A stretch of DNA of 64,000 nt from Burkholderia ambifaria AMMD (GCF_000203915.1 NC_008391.1:1426001-1490000), one strand, 5' to 3'. Positions 19,304 to 28,807 are shown, numbered from the stretch's first letter. The notes: generated by a model not told the origin, from the letters alone. Program-made: numbers and translations.

Positions 19304-20578
19304 TCAGTAAATCGGGAAGCGCTCGCAAAGCGCGAAAATCTCGCGGCGCACGCGCTGTTCGGTCGCGGCGTCGCCTTCCGGGTTCGCGCGCAGCGCGTCG
19401 AACACTTCGAGAATCAGGCGGCCGACCTCGCGGAACTCCGCGACGCCGAAGCCGCGCGTCGTGCCGGCCGGCGTGCCGAGGCGGATGCCCGACGTGACGG
19501 TCGGCTTCTCGGTGTCGAACGGAATGCCGTTCTTGTTGCAGGTGATGCCCGCGCGCTCCAGCGCCTGCTCGACCGGCGCGCCCTTCAGGCCCTTCGGGCG
19601 CAGGTCGACCAGCAGCAGGTGGTTGTCGGTGCCGCCGGTGACGAGATCCACGCCGCCCGCCTTCAGCACTTCGCCGAGCGCCTGCGCGTTCGCGAGCACG
19701 TTATCGATGTAGGTCTTGAAGTCCGCGTGCAGCACTTCGCCGAACGCGACGGCCTTGCCGGCGATCACGTGCATCAGCGGGCCGCCCTGCAGGCCGGGGA
19801 ACACGGCCGAGTTGATCTTCTTCGCGATGTCTTCGTCGTTGGTCAGCACGAAGCCGCCGCGCGGGCCGCGCAGCGTCTTGTGCGTGGTCGACGTGACGAC
19901 GTGCGCGTGCTCGACCGGGTTCGCATGGCGGCCGGCGGCGATCACGCCCGCGATGTGCGCCATGTCGACCATCAGCTTCGCGCCGACGCTGTCGGCGATC
20001 GCGCGAAAGCGAGCGAAGTCCAGTGCGCGCGGATACGCCGAGAAGCCTGCGATGATCAGGTTCGGCTTGTGCTGGTGCGCGAGTTCTTCAACCTGGTCGT
20101 AGTCGATCCGCAGCGTGTCGCGGTTCACGCCGTACTGCACCGCGTTGAACCACTTGCCCGACAGCGCCGGCTTCGCGCCGTGCGTCAGGTGACCGCCGGC
20201 GTCCAGCGACATGCCGAGCACCGTGTCGCCCGGCTTCGCCAGCGCGAGCATCACCGAGCCGTTCGCCTGCGCGCCCGAGTGCGGCTGCACGTTCGCGTAG
20301 CCGGCGTTGAAGATCTGCTTCACGCGCTCGATCGCCAGCGCCTCGACTTCGTCCGCGAATTCGCAGCCGCCGTAGTAACGCTTGCCCGGATAGCCTTCCG
20401 CATACTTGTTGGTCAGCACCGAACCCTGCGCCTCCAGCACCGCACGCGACACGATGTTTTCCGACGCGATGAGCTCGACCTGCGACTGCTGGCGCTCGAG
20501 CTCCTTCAGGATGGCGCTGCGCACCGGCGCGTCGCGCTCGGCAAGGGGCTGCGAGAAGAAAGGCTGGGTGTTCGACAT
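19304..20578 (-). CDS. glyA: Serine hydroxymethyltransferase
   Basis: Interconverts glycine plus 5,10-methylene-THF with serine, using PLP in the cytoplasm. The protein is 424 residues, the normal length. The PLP lysine is K234 in [16 protein letters not shown], and other family blocks are [10 protein letters not shown] and [13 protein letters not shown]. In this setting it assimilates the glycine and one-carbon units left after betaine demethylation into serine, which explains why it heads the catabolic series. Many Burkholderia carry a second housekeeping glyA, and I infer that this is the catabolic copy. It is divergent from gbdR across 447 bases that contain candidate activator sites. Confidence 0.95.
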   Translation of the reverse strand: MSNTQPFFSQPLAERDAPVRSAILKELERQQSQVELIASENIVSRAVLEAQGSVLTNKYAEGYPGKRYYGGCEFADEVEALAIERVKQIFNAGYANVQPHSGAQANGSVMLALAKPGDTVLGMSLDAGGHLTHGAKPALSGKWFNAVQYGVNRDTLRIDYDQVEELAHQHKPNLIIAGFSAYPRALDFARFRAIADSVGAKLMVDMAHIAGVIAAGRHANPVEHAHVVTSTTHKTLRGPRGGFVLTNDEDIAKKINSAVFPGLQGGPLMHVIAGKAVAFGEVLHADFKTYIDNVLANAQALGEVLKAGGVDLVTGGTDNHLLLVDLRPKGLKGAPVEQALERAGITCNKNGIPFDTEKPTVTSGIRLGTPAGTTRGFGVAEFREVGRLILEVFDALRANPEGDAATEQRVRREIFALCERFPIY

Positions 20579-21025
20579 AGTGCGTCCGTGACGAAGAATA
20601 AAGGGCGTGAAACCGAAGCTCGAGGCCCGCCAAACCTGGGTTTCCAGCGCATCCAGTGCAAGGCTGCCGACGGCTCTATTCTTGTCGTTCGGATTTTCGG
20701 CGGATTGATGAATTTAGACGCGTTCTTGGCCTTTTCCGCCATGCGCGTCCGTTTTGTACAAGTGACCGGTCGTGCTTTTCCGCAAGGGCGATCACGCCGC
20801 CGTTTGCCGTTCGCTTTGCACAAGCACTTCGGCGGTGCCTGCGCTGTGCATCCGGGGTGCAGCGCGGCCCGCTTACGGTGCAGTGCAGCATGGACGTCAA
20901 GCCCATACAACGTATGGAGCTAGGGTTTAGCCGTATGGCACGCTTGTTGCGCTCGCTCACACAATACGGCAGCCCGATCCGTGCCCTTCGGGCGAAAAGC
21001 TATTAGAGATTCTAGGAACGCCCCC
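20579..21025. promoter_or_regulatory. Divergent glyA/gbdR control region with 21-base-phased direct repeats
   Basis: This 447-base gap has no credible gene. GGTGCAG occurs at 20856 and again at 20877, and GTATGG occurs at 20912 and again at 20933; both pairs are spaced exactly 21 bases. CCATAC (20903-20908) with GTATGG (20912-20917) also forms an inverted repeat with an AAC spacer. AraC-family proteins commonly bind direct repeats two helical turns apart, and gbdR encodes such a protein. I therefore read this as the likely activator-binding region for glyA and perhaps gbdR itself. No convincing -35/-10 pair was found. Confidence 0.55.
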
Positions 21026-22048
21026 ATGTCCCCCGACCGCACAGCGTCGCTGTCCCACTTCGCGTTCATGCCTTTGCCGAATTTCACGATGATCGCGTTC
21101 ACCAATGCGATCGAGGTGCTTCGGATGGCGAACTACCTGAGCGGGCAACCGCTCTACCGCTGGTCGGTGATCAGCCCGGAAGGCGGACCGGTCACGGCGA
21201 GCAACGGACTCACGGTCGACACGGGGCCGGCCGAGTGCGTGGGGCAGCCGGACATCGTCTTCGTGTGCGGCGGCGTGGACGTGCAGCGCGCGACGACGTC
21301 CGCCCATCTGTCGACGCTGCGCCGCTTCGCGCGCATGGGGCTGCCGCTCGGCAGCCTGTGCACGGGCACCTATGCACTTGCGAAGTCGGGGCTGCTCGCG
21401 GGGTACGCGTGCGCGATCCATTGGGAAAACATGTCGGCGCTGAAGGAAGAGTTTCCGGACACGCGCTTCCTGAAGGAATTGTTCGTGGTCGACCGCGACC
21501 GCATCACGTGCACGGGCGGCGTCGCGCCGCTCGACATGATGCTGAACCTGATCGCCGCGCGCGTGGGCACCGCGCGCGTCACGCAGATCGCCGAACAGTT
21601 CATCGTCGAACACGTGCGTGACACGAGCGCGCAGCAGCGGATGCCGCTCGTCGCGCGGCTCGGCTCGGCGAACAAGTCGCTGTTCGAAGTGATCTCGCTG
21701 ATGGAGAACAACATCGAGGAGCCGCTGTCGCGCGAGGAGCTCGCGCGGCTTGCGAACATGTCGCAGCGTCAGCTGCAGCGGCTGTTCCGCGAGCACCTCG
21801 GGATGACGCCCACCCACTATTACCTGACGCTGCGGCTGCGCCGCGCGCGCGAGCTGCTGCTGCAGACCGACATGTCGATCATGCACATCACGATGGCGTG
21901 CGGCTTCCAGTCGGCGTGCCACTTCAGCAAGAGCTATCGCGACGCGTTCGGCGTCGCGCCGACGCGTGAACGCCGCAAGCAGGTCGCGCCGCTCGCGGGG
22001 GTGACGGGCGGGGGGGCGGCGTTTCCGGCGCATCTGGTTCATATGTGA
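21026..22048 (+). CDS. gbdR: AraC-family activator of glycine betaine catabolism
   Basis: A 340-residue GlxA-type AraC regulator. The N-terminal DJ-1/PfpI-like ligand domain has FVCGGVDVQ and GSLCTGTYALAKSGLL. The C-terminal AraC domain has two helix-turn-helix units (LSREELARLANMSQRQLQRL and MSIMHITMACGFQSACHFSK). In Pseudomonas aeruginosa the homologue senses glycine betaine and dimethylglycine and activates gbc, dgc and related genes. The same role is very likely here because it is divergent from glyA at the head of that block. I start at the ATG at 21026, with AGGA upstream. An in-frame start at 20981 would add 15 residues unlike the family. Confidence 0.88.
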   Translation: MSPDRTASLSHFAFMPLPNFTMIAFTNAIEVLRMANYLSGQPLYRWSVISPEGGPVTASNGLTVDTGPAECVGQPDIVFVCGGVDVQRATTSAHLSTLRRFARMGLPLGSLCTGTYALAKSGLLAGYACAIHWENMSALKEEFPDTRFLKELFVVDRDRITCTGGVAPLDMMLNLIAARVGTARVTQIAEQFIVEHVRDTSAQQRMPLVARLGSANKSLFEVISLMENNIEEPLSREELARLANMSQRQLQRLFREHLGMTPTHYYLTLRLRRARELLLQTDMSIMHITMACGFQSACHFSKSYRDAFGVAPTRERRKQVAPLAGVTGGGAAFPAHLVHM

Positions 22049-22067
22049 AGTGGGCGTGGCGCGAATA

Positions 22068-22094
22068 AAAAAAGCGGCCTTCAAGGCCGCTTTT
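22068..22094. terminator. Bidirectional terminator between gbdR and the propeller gene
   Basis: A perfect inverted repeat of AAAAGCGGCC and GGCCGCTTTT around TTCAA has an A-run on the left and a T-run on the right. It ends gbdR on the plus strand and the convergent gene on the minus strand. Confidence 0.9.
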
Positions 22095-22103
22095 CATTTG
22101 CAC

Positions 22104-23516
22104 TTACGATCCCCACACCTGCATTTCATCGAGCGAATAACCCCACTGCGTTGCCCGCTTCGTACCGAGCATCCGCACGTAGCGTCCCTGCGCGTTGAGG
22201 TTCGGCAGCGTAACGTGACCGTACGACACGCCGTTGTTCGTCGAATAGACCGTCGTCCAGTTCGCGTTGTCGTTCGACGTCTGGATCTGGTAGACGAGCG
22301 CACCCGCATCCCAGTAGAGATCGACGCTGCTGACCTTCTTCACCGCACCGAGATCGACGGAGATCCATTCCGTACCGACGCCCGCGCCTTCCGGCGAATC
22401 CCAGCGCGTGCTCGTCGTGTTGCCGTCGAATGCCTTGTCCGGCGTCAGCGACGCGTTGTAGCTCGCCGATGCAGCGGCCGGACGTCCTTGCGACAGCAGC
22501 GTCGGTTGCGCGGCCGCCGGGCCGCCGTAGTAGCTCGCGCCGAGCTTCGCCTTCGTCGTATCCGCGTTCACGCCGAATTGCGACAGGCTCCAGCGCTGGC
22601 CGGTCGTCACGTCACCCACGTAGAGCTGGTAGCCGCCCGCCGTCGTCGACGAGAAGAACACGTAGTTCGTGCCGCTCACCGGTGCCGGGTCCGAGTTGTT
22701 GCTCATGCAGTCGTTGATCGGCAGCGCGCTCGGCGTCGACGCCGGATCGGCGGTCTTCGCGTAGATCTGGTCCGCGCCGCCGCTGTCCTTCCAGCGTGCG
22801 TAGAACACCATGCCATCGCGGCGCACGATCGGGTAGTAGGTCTGCAGCCCGGCCGGATGATCGAATACCGCCGTGGCGCCGGTCGCGATCGTGCGCTTCA
22901 TCAGCCCCATGTTCGAGCCGGTGCCCGTCGCGTAGTACACGGCGCTCGCGTCCGGCGCGAGGAACGGCATCGAGTATTCGCTGCCGGCCGGCGCGTTCGT
23001 CAGGCTCACGACCGACGTGAACACTGGGCCCGCGCTCGTGTACGACAGCGTGCCCTGCTTCACGTCGCCGTTCTGCTTGAACACGAGCGTCTTGCCGTCG
23101 GCTGCGAACTTCGGATCCTCGTTGCGGGTCGCGCCGCTGCTGTTCGTCAGGTTGACGGGCGGCGTGCCGGCGCCGAGCTGCAGCATGAACACGTTCCACG
23201 CGCCATTGCTGATCCCCATGAACGCGAGCCACTTGCCGTCGGGGCTGAACACGCCGTTCATCGGATCGGTGATGCCCCAGCCGCTCTTGCTCAATTGCGT
23301 GAGCGTGCGGGCGGAAAAGTCGTACAAAAACAGTTGGCTCGTGCCGTCGCCGTACTTAACGTAGCTGTGATAGACGAGCTTGCCGGTCAGTGCACCGGGA
23401 AACGACGCATTGGACTGAGCCGGCGGATTGTTGACGCAGGCGGCCGCGGCGGCGCCGCTGAACAGGTCGAGGGCGATGCCGGCCACGAGGCCCGCGACGA
23501 GGAACTTCGATTTCAC
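22104..23516 (-). CDS. Secreted TolB-like propeller protein with C-terminal discoidin domain
   Basis: A 470-residue exported protein of unknown role. I choose a GTG start at 23516, because GGAAG lies upstream and the protein then begins with a signal peptide (VKSKFLVAGLVAGIALDLFS, cleavage near GAAAA). Repeats of the TolB/WD40-like type follow, such as GVFSPDGKWLAFMG, KFAADGKTLVFKQ and FLAPDASAVYYATG. The last 130 residues are an F5/8 type C (discoidin) carbohydrate-binding domain: ASASYNASLTPDKAFDGNTT, WISVDLGAVKKVSSVDLYWD, GRYVRMLGTKRA. Combining the two suggests binding to a glycan outside the cell. No catalytic domain is visible. It stands alone, convergent with gbdR. Confidence 0.82.
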   Translation of the reverse strand: MKSKFLVAGLVAGIALDLFSGAAAAACVNNPPAQSNASFPGALTGKLVYHSYVKYGDGTSQLFLYDFSARTLTQLSKSGWGITDPMNGVFSPDGKWLAFMGISNGAWNVFMLQLGAGTPPVNLTNSSGATRNEDPKFAADGKTLVFKQNGDVKQGTLSYTSAGPVFTSVVSLTNAPAGSEYSMPFLAPDASAVYYATGTGSNMGLMKRTIATGATAVFDHPAGLQTYYPIVRRDGMVFYARWKDSGGADQIYAKTADPASTPSALPINDCMSNNSDPAPVSGTNYVFFSSTTAGGYQLYVGDVTTGQRWSLSQFGVNADTTKAKLGASYYGGPAAAQPTLLSQGRPAAASASYNASLTPDKAFDGNTTSTRWDSPEGAGVGTEWISVDLGAVKKVSSVDLYWDAGALVYQIQTSNDNANWTTVYSTNNGVSYGHVTLPNLNAQGRYVRMLGTKRATQWGYSLDEMQVWGS

Positions 23517-23801
23517 GCTGAATACTTCCGGGATAAGGGTGAGGACGCCGTAGACAAGGTCCCGCTCGCGGTGCGCGGGGGTCGCGGATTCGCCCTGCGG
23601 GCAGTGAACTCCGTATCGACCAGGCTTCGGGAACAAAGATTGCGCAGAATGCCTGCTCACAGATCTGAAGAAAAGGATCAGAGTCGGTCGAAAACGTGCG
23701 GATCAGCAATATGCGGATCGACGAGTGGGGCGGGATTGAACGCGGCGGATGACGTGCTACTCTTTTTTTCATCGACGGCCGCGGTCGGCCGGAGGGCGGG
23801 C

Positions 23802-25220
23802 ATGAAGCGATATGCGGCGCTCGCGCAGACGATTGCGGACTCGATCAGGCGTGGCGACCTCGCGGCCGGCGCGCGGATCCCGACCGTGCGCTCGGCGTGC
23901 CGCGCCTATCGTGTGAGTCCTTCCACCGTGTTTCGCGCGTACTACACGCTCGAAAGCGAGGGCCTCATCGTCGCGCGCGCGCGTTCCGGGTATTTCGTCG
24001 CGGATCTCGACGACAAGCGAGTACGTACCAGCCAGGACACGCCACGCAAGCCGGGCGCGTCGCCGACTGGCGACGACACCCTGTTCCGCTTGATGGACTC
24101 GCTCAAGCGCGACGACATCGTGCCGCTAGGTTCGGCATTCGCCAGCTATTCACTGTTTCCGATGAGCAGCCTGTGGCGCTATGCGGCCACGGCGGCCCGC
24201 AACATGGACCGCGCGCAACTGCTGGCGGGACTGCCGCCGGGCCACGAAGCGCTGCGCCGCCAGATCGCCATGCGCTACCTGAACGCGGGCGCCGCATTGC
24301 CGATGGAAGAGATCGTCATCACGACCGGCGCGGCCGAAGCGCTGACGCTGAGCCTGCAGGCACTCACGCGCCCCGGCGACATCGTCGCGATCGAACGCCC
24401 GGCCTTCCCCGCGGTGTTGCAGGCCGTGCAGCGGCTGCATCTGAAGACCGTCGAGATCCCGGTCGACCCGCGCGCCGGCCTCGATCTCGACGCACTCGCC
24501 GATGCGCTGGACACGCATCCGGTGCGCGCGTGCTGGTTCATGACCTCGCTTCACAACCCGACCGGCGCGACGCTGTCCGACGAGCGCAAGCGCGCGCTGA
24601 TCGACCTGCTCGCGTCGCACGAGGTGCCGCTGATCGAGGACGACGTGTTCGGCGAACTGCATTTCGGGCCGTTGCCCACGCGCCCCGCGAAACTGTACGA
24701 CGATAGCGGGCTGGTGCTGCATTGTGGGTCGTTCTCGAAGTGCCTCGCTCCCGGTTTCCGGGTCGGCTGGGTCGCGGCCGGACGCTACGTGGAACAGATC
24801 AGCCACGTGAAGAACGAAAGCGCGCCGGCCGCCGACGTGCCCGCGCAGATGGCCGTATCGAGCTACCTGCGCGACGGCGCGTACGACCGCTTCCTGCGCC
24901 GGCTCCGGCGCAACCTGGCCGCGCACCAGGCGCAGATGCTGGCCGCCGTTCGCGCGTACTTTCCGCCCGACACGGAGGTGTACGCACCGCGCGGCGGGTA
25001 TTTCCTGTGGATCGAATTGCCGCCGCACGTGGACGCGATGCAGTTGTTCGACGACGCGATGGACAACGGCGTCAGCCTCGCGCCCGGGCCGATCTTTTCC
25101 GTGACGGGCGCATTTCACCGTTATGTCCGGCTGAACTATGGCCGCCCCTGGACCCCTGCCGTCGAAGACGCGATGCGGACCATCGGGACGCTCGCCGGGC
25201 GGCAACGACAGACGAGGTAG
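23802..25220 (+). CDS. MocR-type GntR/aminotransferase regulator
   Basis: A 472-residue fusion of an N-terminal GntR winged helix (residues 1-75: IADSIRRGDLAAGARIPTVR, VSPSTVFRAYYTLESEGLI) with an aspartate-aminotransferase-fold domain. The PLP lysine is K313 in GSFSKCLAPGFRVGW. Other blocks are TTGAAEALTLSLQAL and SLHNPTGAT. MocR proteins use PLP as a co-effector and commonly control a neighbouring pathway. GGAGGGCGGGC before the ATG at 23802 supports the start. The next gene follows by 7 bases and is probably on the same transcript. The target is unknown. The frame is open far upstream because of antisense GC-rich coding, which is not part of the gene. Confidence 0.9.
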   Translation: MKRYAALAQTIADSIRRGDLAAGARIPTVRSACRAYRVSPSTVFRAYYTLESEGLIVARARSGYFVADLDDKRVRTSQDTPRKPGASPTGDDTLFRLMDSLKRDDIVPLGSAFASYSLFPMSSLWRYAATAARNMDRAQLLAGLPPGHEALRRQIAMRYLNAGAALPMEEIVITTGAAEALTLSLQALTRPGDIVAIERPAFPAVLQAVQRLHLKTVEIPVDPRAGLDLDALADALDTHPVRACWFMTSLHNPTGATLSDERKRALIDLLASHEVPLIEDDVFGELHFGPLPTRPAKLYDDSGLVLHCGSFSKCLAPGFRVGWVAAGRYVEQISHVKNESAPAADVPAQMAVSSYLRDGAYDRFLRRLRRNLAAHQAQMLAAVRAYFPPDTEVYAPRGGYFLWIELPPHVDAMQLFDDAMDNGVSLAPGPIFSVTGAFHRYVRLNYGRPWTPAVEDAMRTIGTLAGRQRQTR

Positions 25221-25227
25221 CAACACC

Positions 25228-26067
25228 ATGCAAGTCCTGCTCAACCGGAATGTGCGGACCCGCGACACGCTGCGCGGCGCACTGAACCTGCGTGCCGAGC
25301 CGCACGGTGCCGTCAGCCAGCGCTGCCGCGAATGCGGCTTCCTGGCGTTTCGCGCCAGCGAGCAGTGCCCCGTCTGCGGTGTGGGAGACTGGCCGTTCAC
25401 GCCGCTGCGCGACCGGCGCGGCGACGCACATGCCGAGCAGGCCGCGCCCCCGCACGACACGCAGCGGCCTGTGCCGGCGTGGTCGTCGCGCGTCGCGGCC
25501 GCGGTGCGCAGCGCTGCGATCCGGCGGCCGCGCCCGTCCAGCGCGCCGCTGCTGAGCATCCTGACCGTCGTGCTGATGGTCGGCGGCTATGTGACGTTCG
25601 ACCGGACATGCCGGGCGGACCCCGCCTGCCGCGGCCCGGCTACGCCCGGTGCGACGACGATCGATGCAGGCGTGCACGGCGCCGATGCGCCGACGTTGCC
25701 GGTCGTGCCCGTGCCCGTCTATGCGTTTCATCAGTCAGACGATAAGCCGGTCGCCGCACACGAGACGCCGGTCGCGGCCGACGACACGCGGATCGCGGCC
25801 GAGCAGCCGCGCGTGGCCCCGCGCGTGGCCGATACGAGCCGGCGCGCAACCTCACGCTCCACCGCACGCGCGACCACGACACTCGCGCGACATGCGCCAC
25901 CGGTTCGCGAGCCACAACACGCGCGCAATGGCGTCCGCGTCGCCGACTGGAAAGGCGTCCCGGCCCGGCGCACGCATGCGATCCATCGCGTGAGTGTGCA
26001 TACACGCCACGGGCGCCGCGCCGCGCCGACCGAAATCCAATTGGCCGGGGTCTATCGCGGACACTAA
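25228..26067 (+). CDS. Zinc-ribbon single-pass membrane protein, unknown function
   Basis: A 279-residue protein I do not recognise as a named family. The N-terminus has a four-cysteine zinc ribbon, C33-x2-C36 and C47-x2-C50 (CRECGF and CPVCG). A single membrane segment lies at about residues 106-123 (LLSILTVVLMVGGYVTF). The remainder is a low-complexity stretch rich in Ala, Arg, Pro and Thr with few hydrophobic runs, presumably outside the cytoplasm. It follows the MocR gene by only 7 bases, suggesting a shared transcript. The ATG at 25228 has GACGAGG upstream. The zinc ribbon may sense metal or act as a protein-binding module. The second half could be disordered. Confidence 0.68.
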   Translation: MQVLLNRNVRTRDTLRGALNLRAEPHGAVSQRCRECGFLAFRASEQCPVCGVGDWPFTPLRDRRGDAHAEQAAPPHDTQRPVPAWSSRVAAAVRSAAIRRPRPSSAPLLSILTVVLMVGGYVTFDRTCRADPACRGPATPGATTIDAGVHGADAPTLPVVPVPVYAFHQSDDKPVAAHETPVAADDTRIAAEQPRVAPRVADTSRRATSRSTARATTTLARHAPPVREPQHARNGVRVADWKGVPARRTHAIHRVSVHTRHGRRAAPTEIQLAGVYRGH

Positions 26068-26093
26068 GCGCGCCGCACGCCCACAGCGACAAC

Positions 26094-26119
26094 GGGCGGC
26101 ACCGTCTCCGGTGCCGCCC
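26094..26119. terminator. Hairpin between zinc-ribbon gene and fdhA
   Basis: GGGCGGCACCG and CGGTGCCGCCC pair perfectly around TCTC. There is no strong T-run on either side, so it may be a weak or rho-assisted terminator serving both convergent genes. Confidence 0.7.
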
Positions 26120-26145
26120 GCTTCATGCGCTTCCTGGTTCGTGCG

Positions 26146-27342
26146 TCAGGCCGCCAGCAAACCGTGCGGATCGATCACGAATTTGCGCGGCGCGCCGCCG
26201 TCGAACTTCTTGTAGCCTTCCGGCGCCTGGTCGAGCGAGATCACCTCGACGTTGACGATCTTCGCGATCGGCAGACGGTCGAACAGGATTGCCTGCATCA
26301 GGTTGCGGTTGTACTTCAGCACCGGCGTCTGGCCCGTGAAGAACGAGTGCGACTTCGCCCAGCCGAGGCCGAAGCGGATGCTCAGGCTGCCATGCTGCGC
26401 GGCCTTGTCCTTCGCACCCGGATCGTCCGTCACGTACAGGCCCGGGATACCGATCGCGCCGGCCGGTCGCGTGATTTCCATCAGCGAGTTCAGCACCGTC
26501 GCGGGCGCTTCCTCGGAATGGCCCGACGAACCGTGGCCGTGCGCCTCGAAGCCGACGCAGTCGACCGCGCAGTCGATTTCCGGCACGCCGAGAATCTGCT
26601 CGATCTGCTCGCCGAGCGACGCGTCCTTCGACAGGTCGACCGTCTCGAAGCCCATCGCCCGCGCATGCGCGAGGCGTTCCTCGTTCATGTCGCCGACGAT
26701 GGTCACCGCCGCGCCCAGCAGGCGCGCCGACGCGGCCGCCGCCATCCCGACCGGGCCCGCGCCCGCGATATAGACCGTCGAGCCCGGCTTCACGCCCGCG
26801 CTCACCGCGCCGTGATAACCGGTCGGCAGAATGTCGGACAGGCAGGTCAGGTCGCGAATCTTCGCCATTGCCTGATCGCGGTCGGGGAATTTCAGCAGGT
26901 TGAAGTCCGCGTACGGCACGAGCACGTACTCGGCCTGGCCGCCGATCCAGCCGCCCATGTCGACGTAGCCGTATGCGCCGCCGGCACGCGACGGGTTCAC
27001 GTTCAGGCATACGCCCGTATGCGTGTCCTTGCACATCGCGCAGCGGCCGCACGCGACGTTGAACGGCACCGACACGAGATCGCCGAGCTTCAGCGTCTCG
27101 ACGTCGCGGCCCACCTCGACCACTTCGCCGGTGATCTCGTGACCGAGCACGAGGCCGACCGGGGCGGTCGTGCGGCCGCGCACCATGTGCTGGTCGGAAC
27201 CGCAGATGTTCGTGCTCACCACTTTCAGGATCACACCGTGGCCGATCGCTCGGCCGGTCGGATCGACCATTTTCGGATAATCGATCTTCTGTACTTCGAC
27301 CTTGCCCGGGCCAAGATAGACGACACCTCGATTGCTGCTCAT
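26146..27342 (-). CDS. fdhA: Glutathione-independent formaldehyde dehydrogenase
   Basis: A zinc-dependent alcohol-dehydrogenase-family enzyme of 398 residues that oxidises formaldehyde to formate with NAD, without added glutathione. The catalytic zinc region is NICGSDQHMVRGR and the GHEITGEVVEVGRD segment; the structural zinc is held by CGRCAMCKDTHTGVC. The NAD-binding fold starts VYIAGAGPVGMAAAASAR. It most likely removes the formaldehyde formed by GbcAB and by dimethylglycine/sarcosine demethylation, although it lies 6 kb from glyA. GGAGA sits before the ATG at 27342. A dismutase-type activity is known for the Pseudomonas putida homologue and cannot be excluded. Confidence 0.92.
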   Translation of the reverse strand: MSSNRGVVYLGPGKVEVQKIDYPKMVDPTGRAIGHGVILKVVSTNICGSDQHMVRGRTTAPVGLVLGHEITGEVVEVGRDVETLKLGDLVSVPFNVACGRCAMCKDTHTGVCLNVNPSRAGGAYGYVDMGGWIGGQAEYVLVPYADFNLLKFPDRDQAMAKIRDLTCLSDILPTGYHGAVSAGVKPGSTVYIAGAGPVGMAAAASARLLGAAVTIVGDMNEERLAHARAMGFETVDLSKDASLGEQIEQILGVPEIDCAVDCVGFEAHGHGSSGHSEEAPATVLNSLMEITRPAGAIGIPGLYVTDDPGAKDKAAQHGSLSIRFGLGWAKSHSFFTGQTPVLKYNRNLMQAILFDRLPIAKIVNVEVISLDQAPEGYKKFDGGAPRKFVIDPHGLLAA

Positions 27343-27616
27343 CGTATTGTCTCCATGTCTCGTTGGATGGCGCTGCGGCACGCCGGCGGGTGCGGCGCTT
27401 ACGCAACGTGCTGTTCGAGAGTAGTCCCGGAGGCGGGGGCGCCGATGTCTCAAACCCGACATGCGTTTGATCGGTGCCGACATCGATGGCGCAAACGCGA
27501 AAGTCGGGCCGGAAAGCGGCCGGAAGGCAGTAACAAGGAAGACGCGGAGCGCGCGGGCCGCAGGGGCCGGCCGGTTCGAGCGATCGCGGCGGGCCGCCCC
27601 GCCGGCCGGGCGCGCG

Positions 27617-28807
27617 TTATCCGCCCTGGTTCTCGCGGATGATCGCGGTGGCAGCCGCTTGCGCGTCGCTCGCGACGCCGTCGTGCACGCGCGTGCTGAC
27701 GGCCGGCGTCGGCGGCTCGCTGTCGAGCGCGTGGCCGTCGCGGTTGCGCGTATCGACGGTCGCGCGCATCGACAACCCGACCCTGAGCGGATGCGCGGCC
27801 AGGTCGCGGGGATCGATCGCGATCACGACCGGCACCCGCTGCACGACCTTGATCCAGTTGCCGGCCGCGTTCTGCGACGGCAGCATCGAGAACGCGCTGC
27901 CGGTGCCCGCCGAGAAGCCCTGCACGCGGCCGCGATAGACGACCCGCGAGCCGTACAGGTCCGACACCACGTCGACCGGCTGGCCGATGCGCATGTGGCG
28001 AATCTGCCCTTCCTTGAAGTTCGCTTCGATCCACAGCCGGTTCAGCTGCACGATCGACATCAGCGGCACGCCGGGCCCGACCTGCTGGCCAACCTGCACC
28101 GAACGCTGGCCGACCGTGCCGTCGACCGGCGCGACGATCGTCGTGCGCTTCAGGTTCCGGTACGCGAGCCGGAACTGCGCGGCCGCCTGCACGACGGCCG
28201 GGCTTTCGTCGACCGGCAGCTTGCTGCCGAGCGCCCGCGCCGCTTCGAGCTGCGCCTGCGCGGCCGCGAGGTTTGCCTGGGCGCCGGCGACCGCCGCGTG
28301 GGCGCGCGCCAGTTCCTCCGGCGCGACGATCTCGACCGATGCGCCCGAACGCGCGGCGAGCGCGCGCTGCGCGAGCGACAGGTCGGCCTGGCGCGCGTTC
28401 ACGGCTTCCACGTACATCGTGTTCGAGATCTTCGCGTTCGCGACCTGCCGCACGGCCTGCACGAGCTGCGCCTTCGCCTGCGCGAAGGCGACGGACGCTT
28501 CGGTGTCGTCGAGCCGCACGAGCGGCTGCCCGGCGCGCACGGGCTGCGTATCGGCGACCAGCACGTCGGTCACCGCGCCCGGGATCTGCGCGGCGACCTG
28601 CACGATGCTGCCCGCAACGTATGCGTCGTCGGTGTCCTCGACATAGCGGTCGTGCAGCAGCCAGAACGCGATCCACACGAGCGCGGCCAGCAGCACGACC
28701 GCGAAGAACAGCGTGAAGCGCTTGCGGCGGGTCGCCCGGCGCGCGTCGAGTGCCGGGTCGTTCAGTGCGGCCGGCTGCGCGGCGGTATGAAGGTTGTCGT
28801 GGTGCAT
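27617..28807 (-). CDS. EmrA/HlyD-type efflux adaptor of the rhamnolipid operon
   Basis: A membrane-fusion protein of 396 residues that would join the inner-membrane exporter to the outer-membrane factor. One N-terminal membrane segment is at about residues 31-51 (FTLFFAVVLLAALVWIAFWL). Then come a barrel-sandwich hybrid half-motif (DAYVAGSIVQVAAQIPGAV), a long alpha-helical hairpin rich in Ala and Gln, and the second half (TTIVAPVDGTVGQRSVQVGQ). Its ATG overlaps the stop of the upstream NodT gene, so translation is coupled. It is the last gene of the rhl series that starts at rhlA. The presumed cargo is rhamnolipid or its precursor, from context. The adaptor family itself is broadly used for drug efflux. 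Confidence 0.88.
   Translation of the reverse strand: MHHDNLHTAAQPAALNDPALDARRATRRKRFTLFFAVVLLAALVWIAFWLLHDRYVEDTDDAYVAGSIVQVAAQIPGAVTDVLVADTQPVRAGQPLVRLDDTEASVAFAQAKAQLVQAVRQVANAKISNTMYVEAVNARQADLSLAQRALAARSGASVEIVAPEELARAHAAVAGAQANLAAAQAQLEAARALGSKLPVDESPAVVQAAAQFRLAYRNLKRTTIVAPVDGTVGQRSVQVGQQVGPGVPLMSIVQLNRLWIEANFKEGQIRHMRIGQPVDVVSDLYGSRVVYRGRVQGFSAGTGSAFSMLPSQNAAGNWIKVVQRVPVVIAIDPRDLAAHPLRVGLSMRATVDTRNRDGHALDSEPPTPAVSTRVHDGVASDAQAAATAIIRENQGG

Noticed and set aside
22050..23801. Upstream extension of the MocR frame
   Set aside because: The extra codons are the antisense of the propeller gene; GGAGGG before 23802 supports the shorter start.
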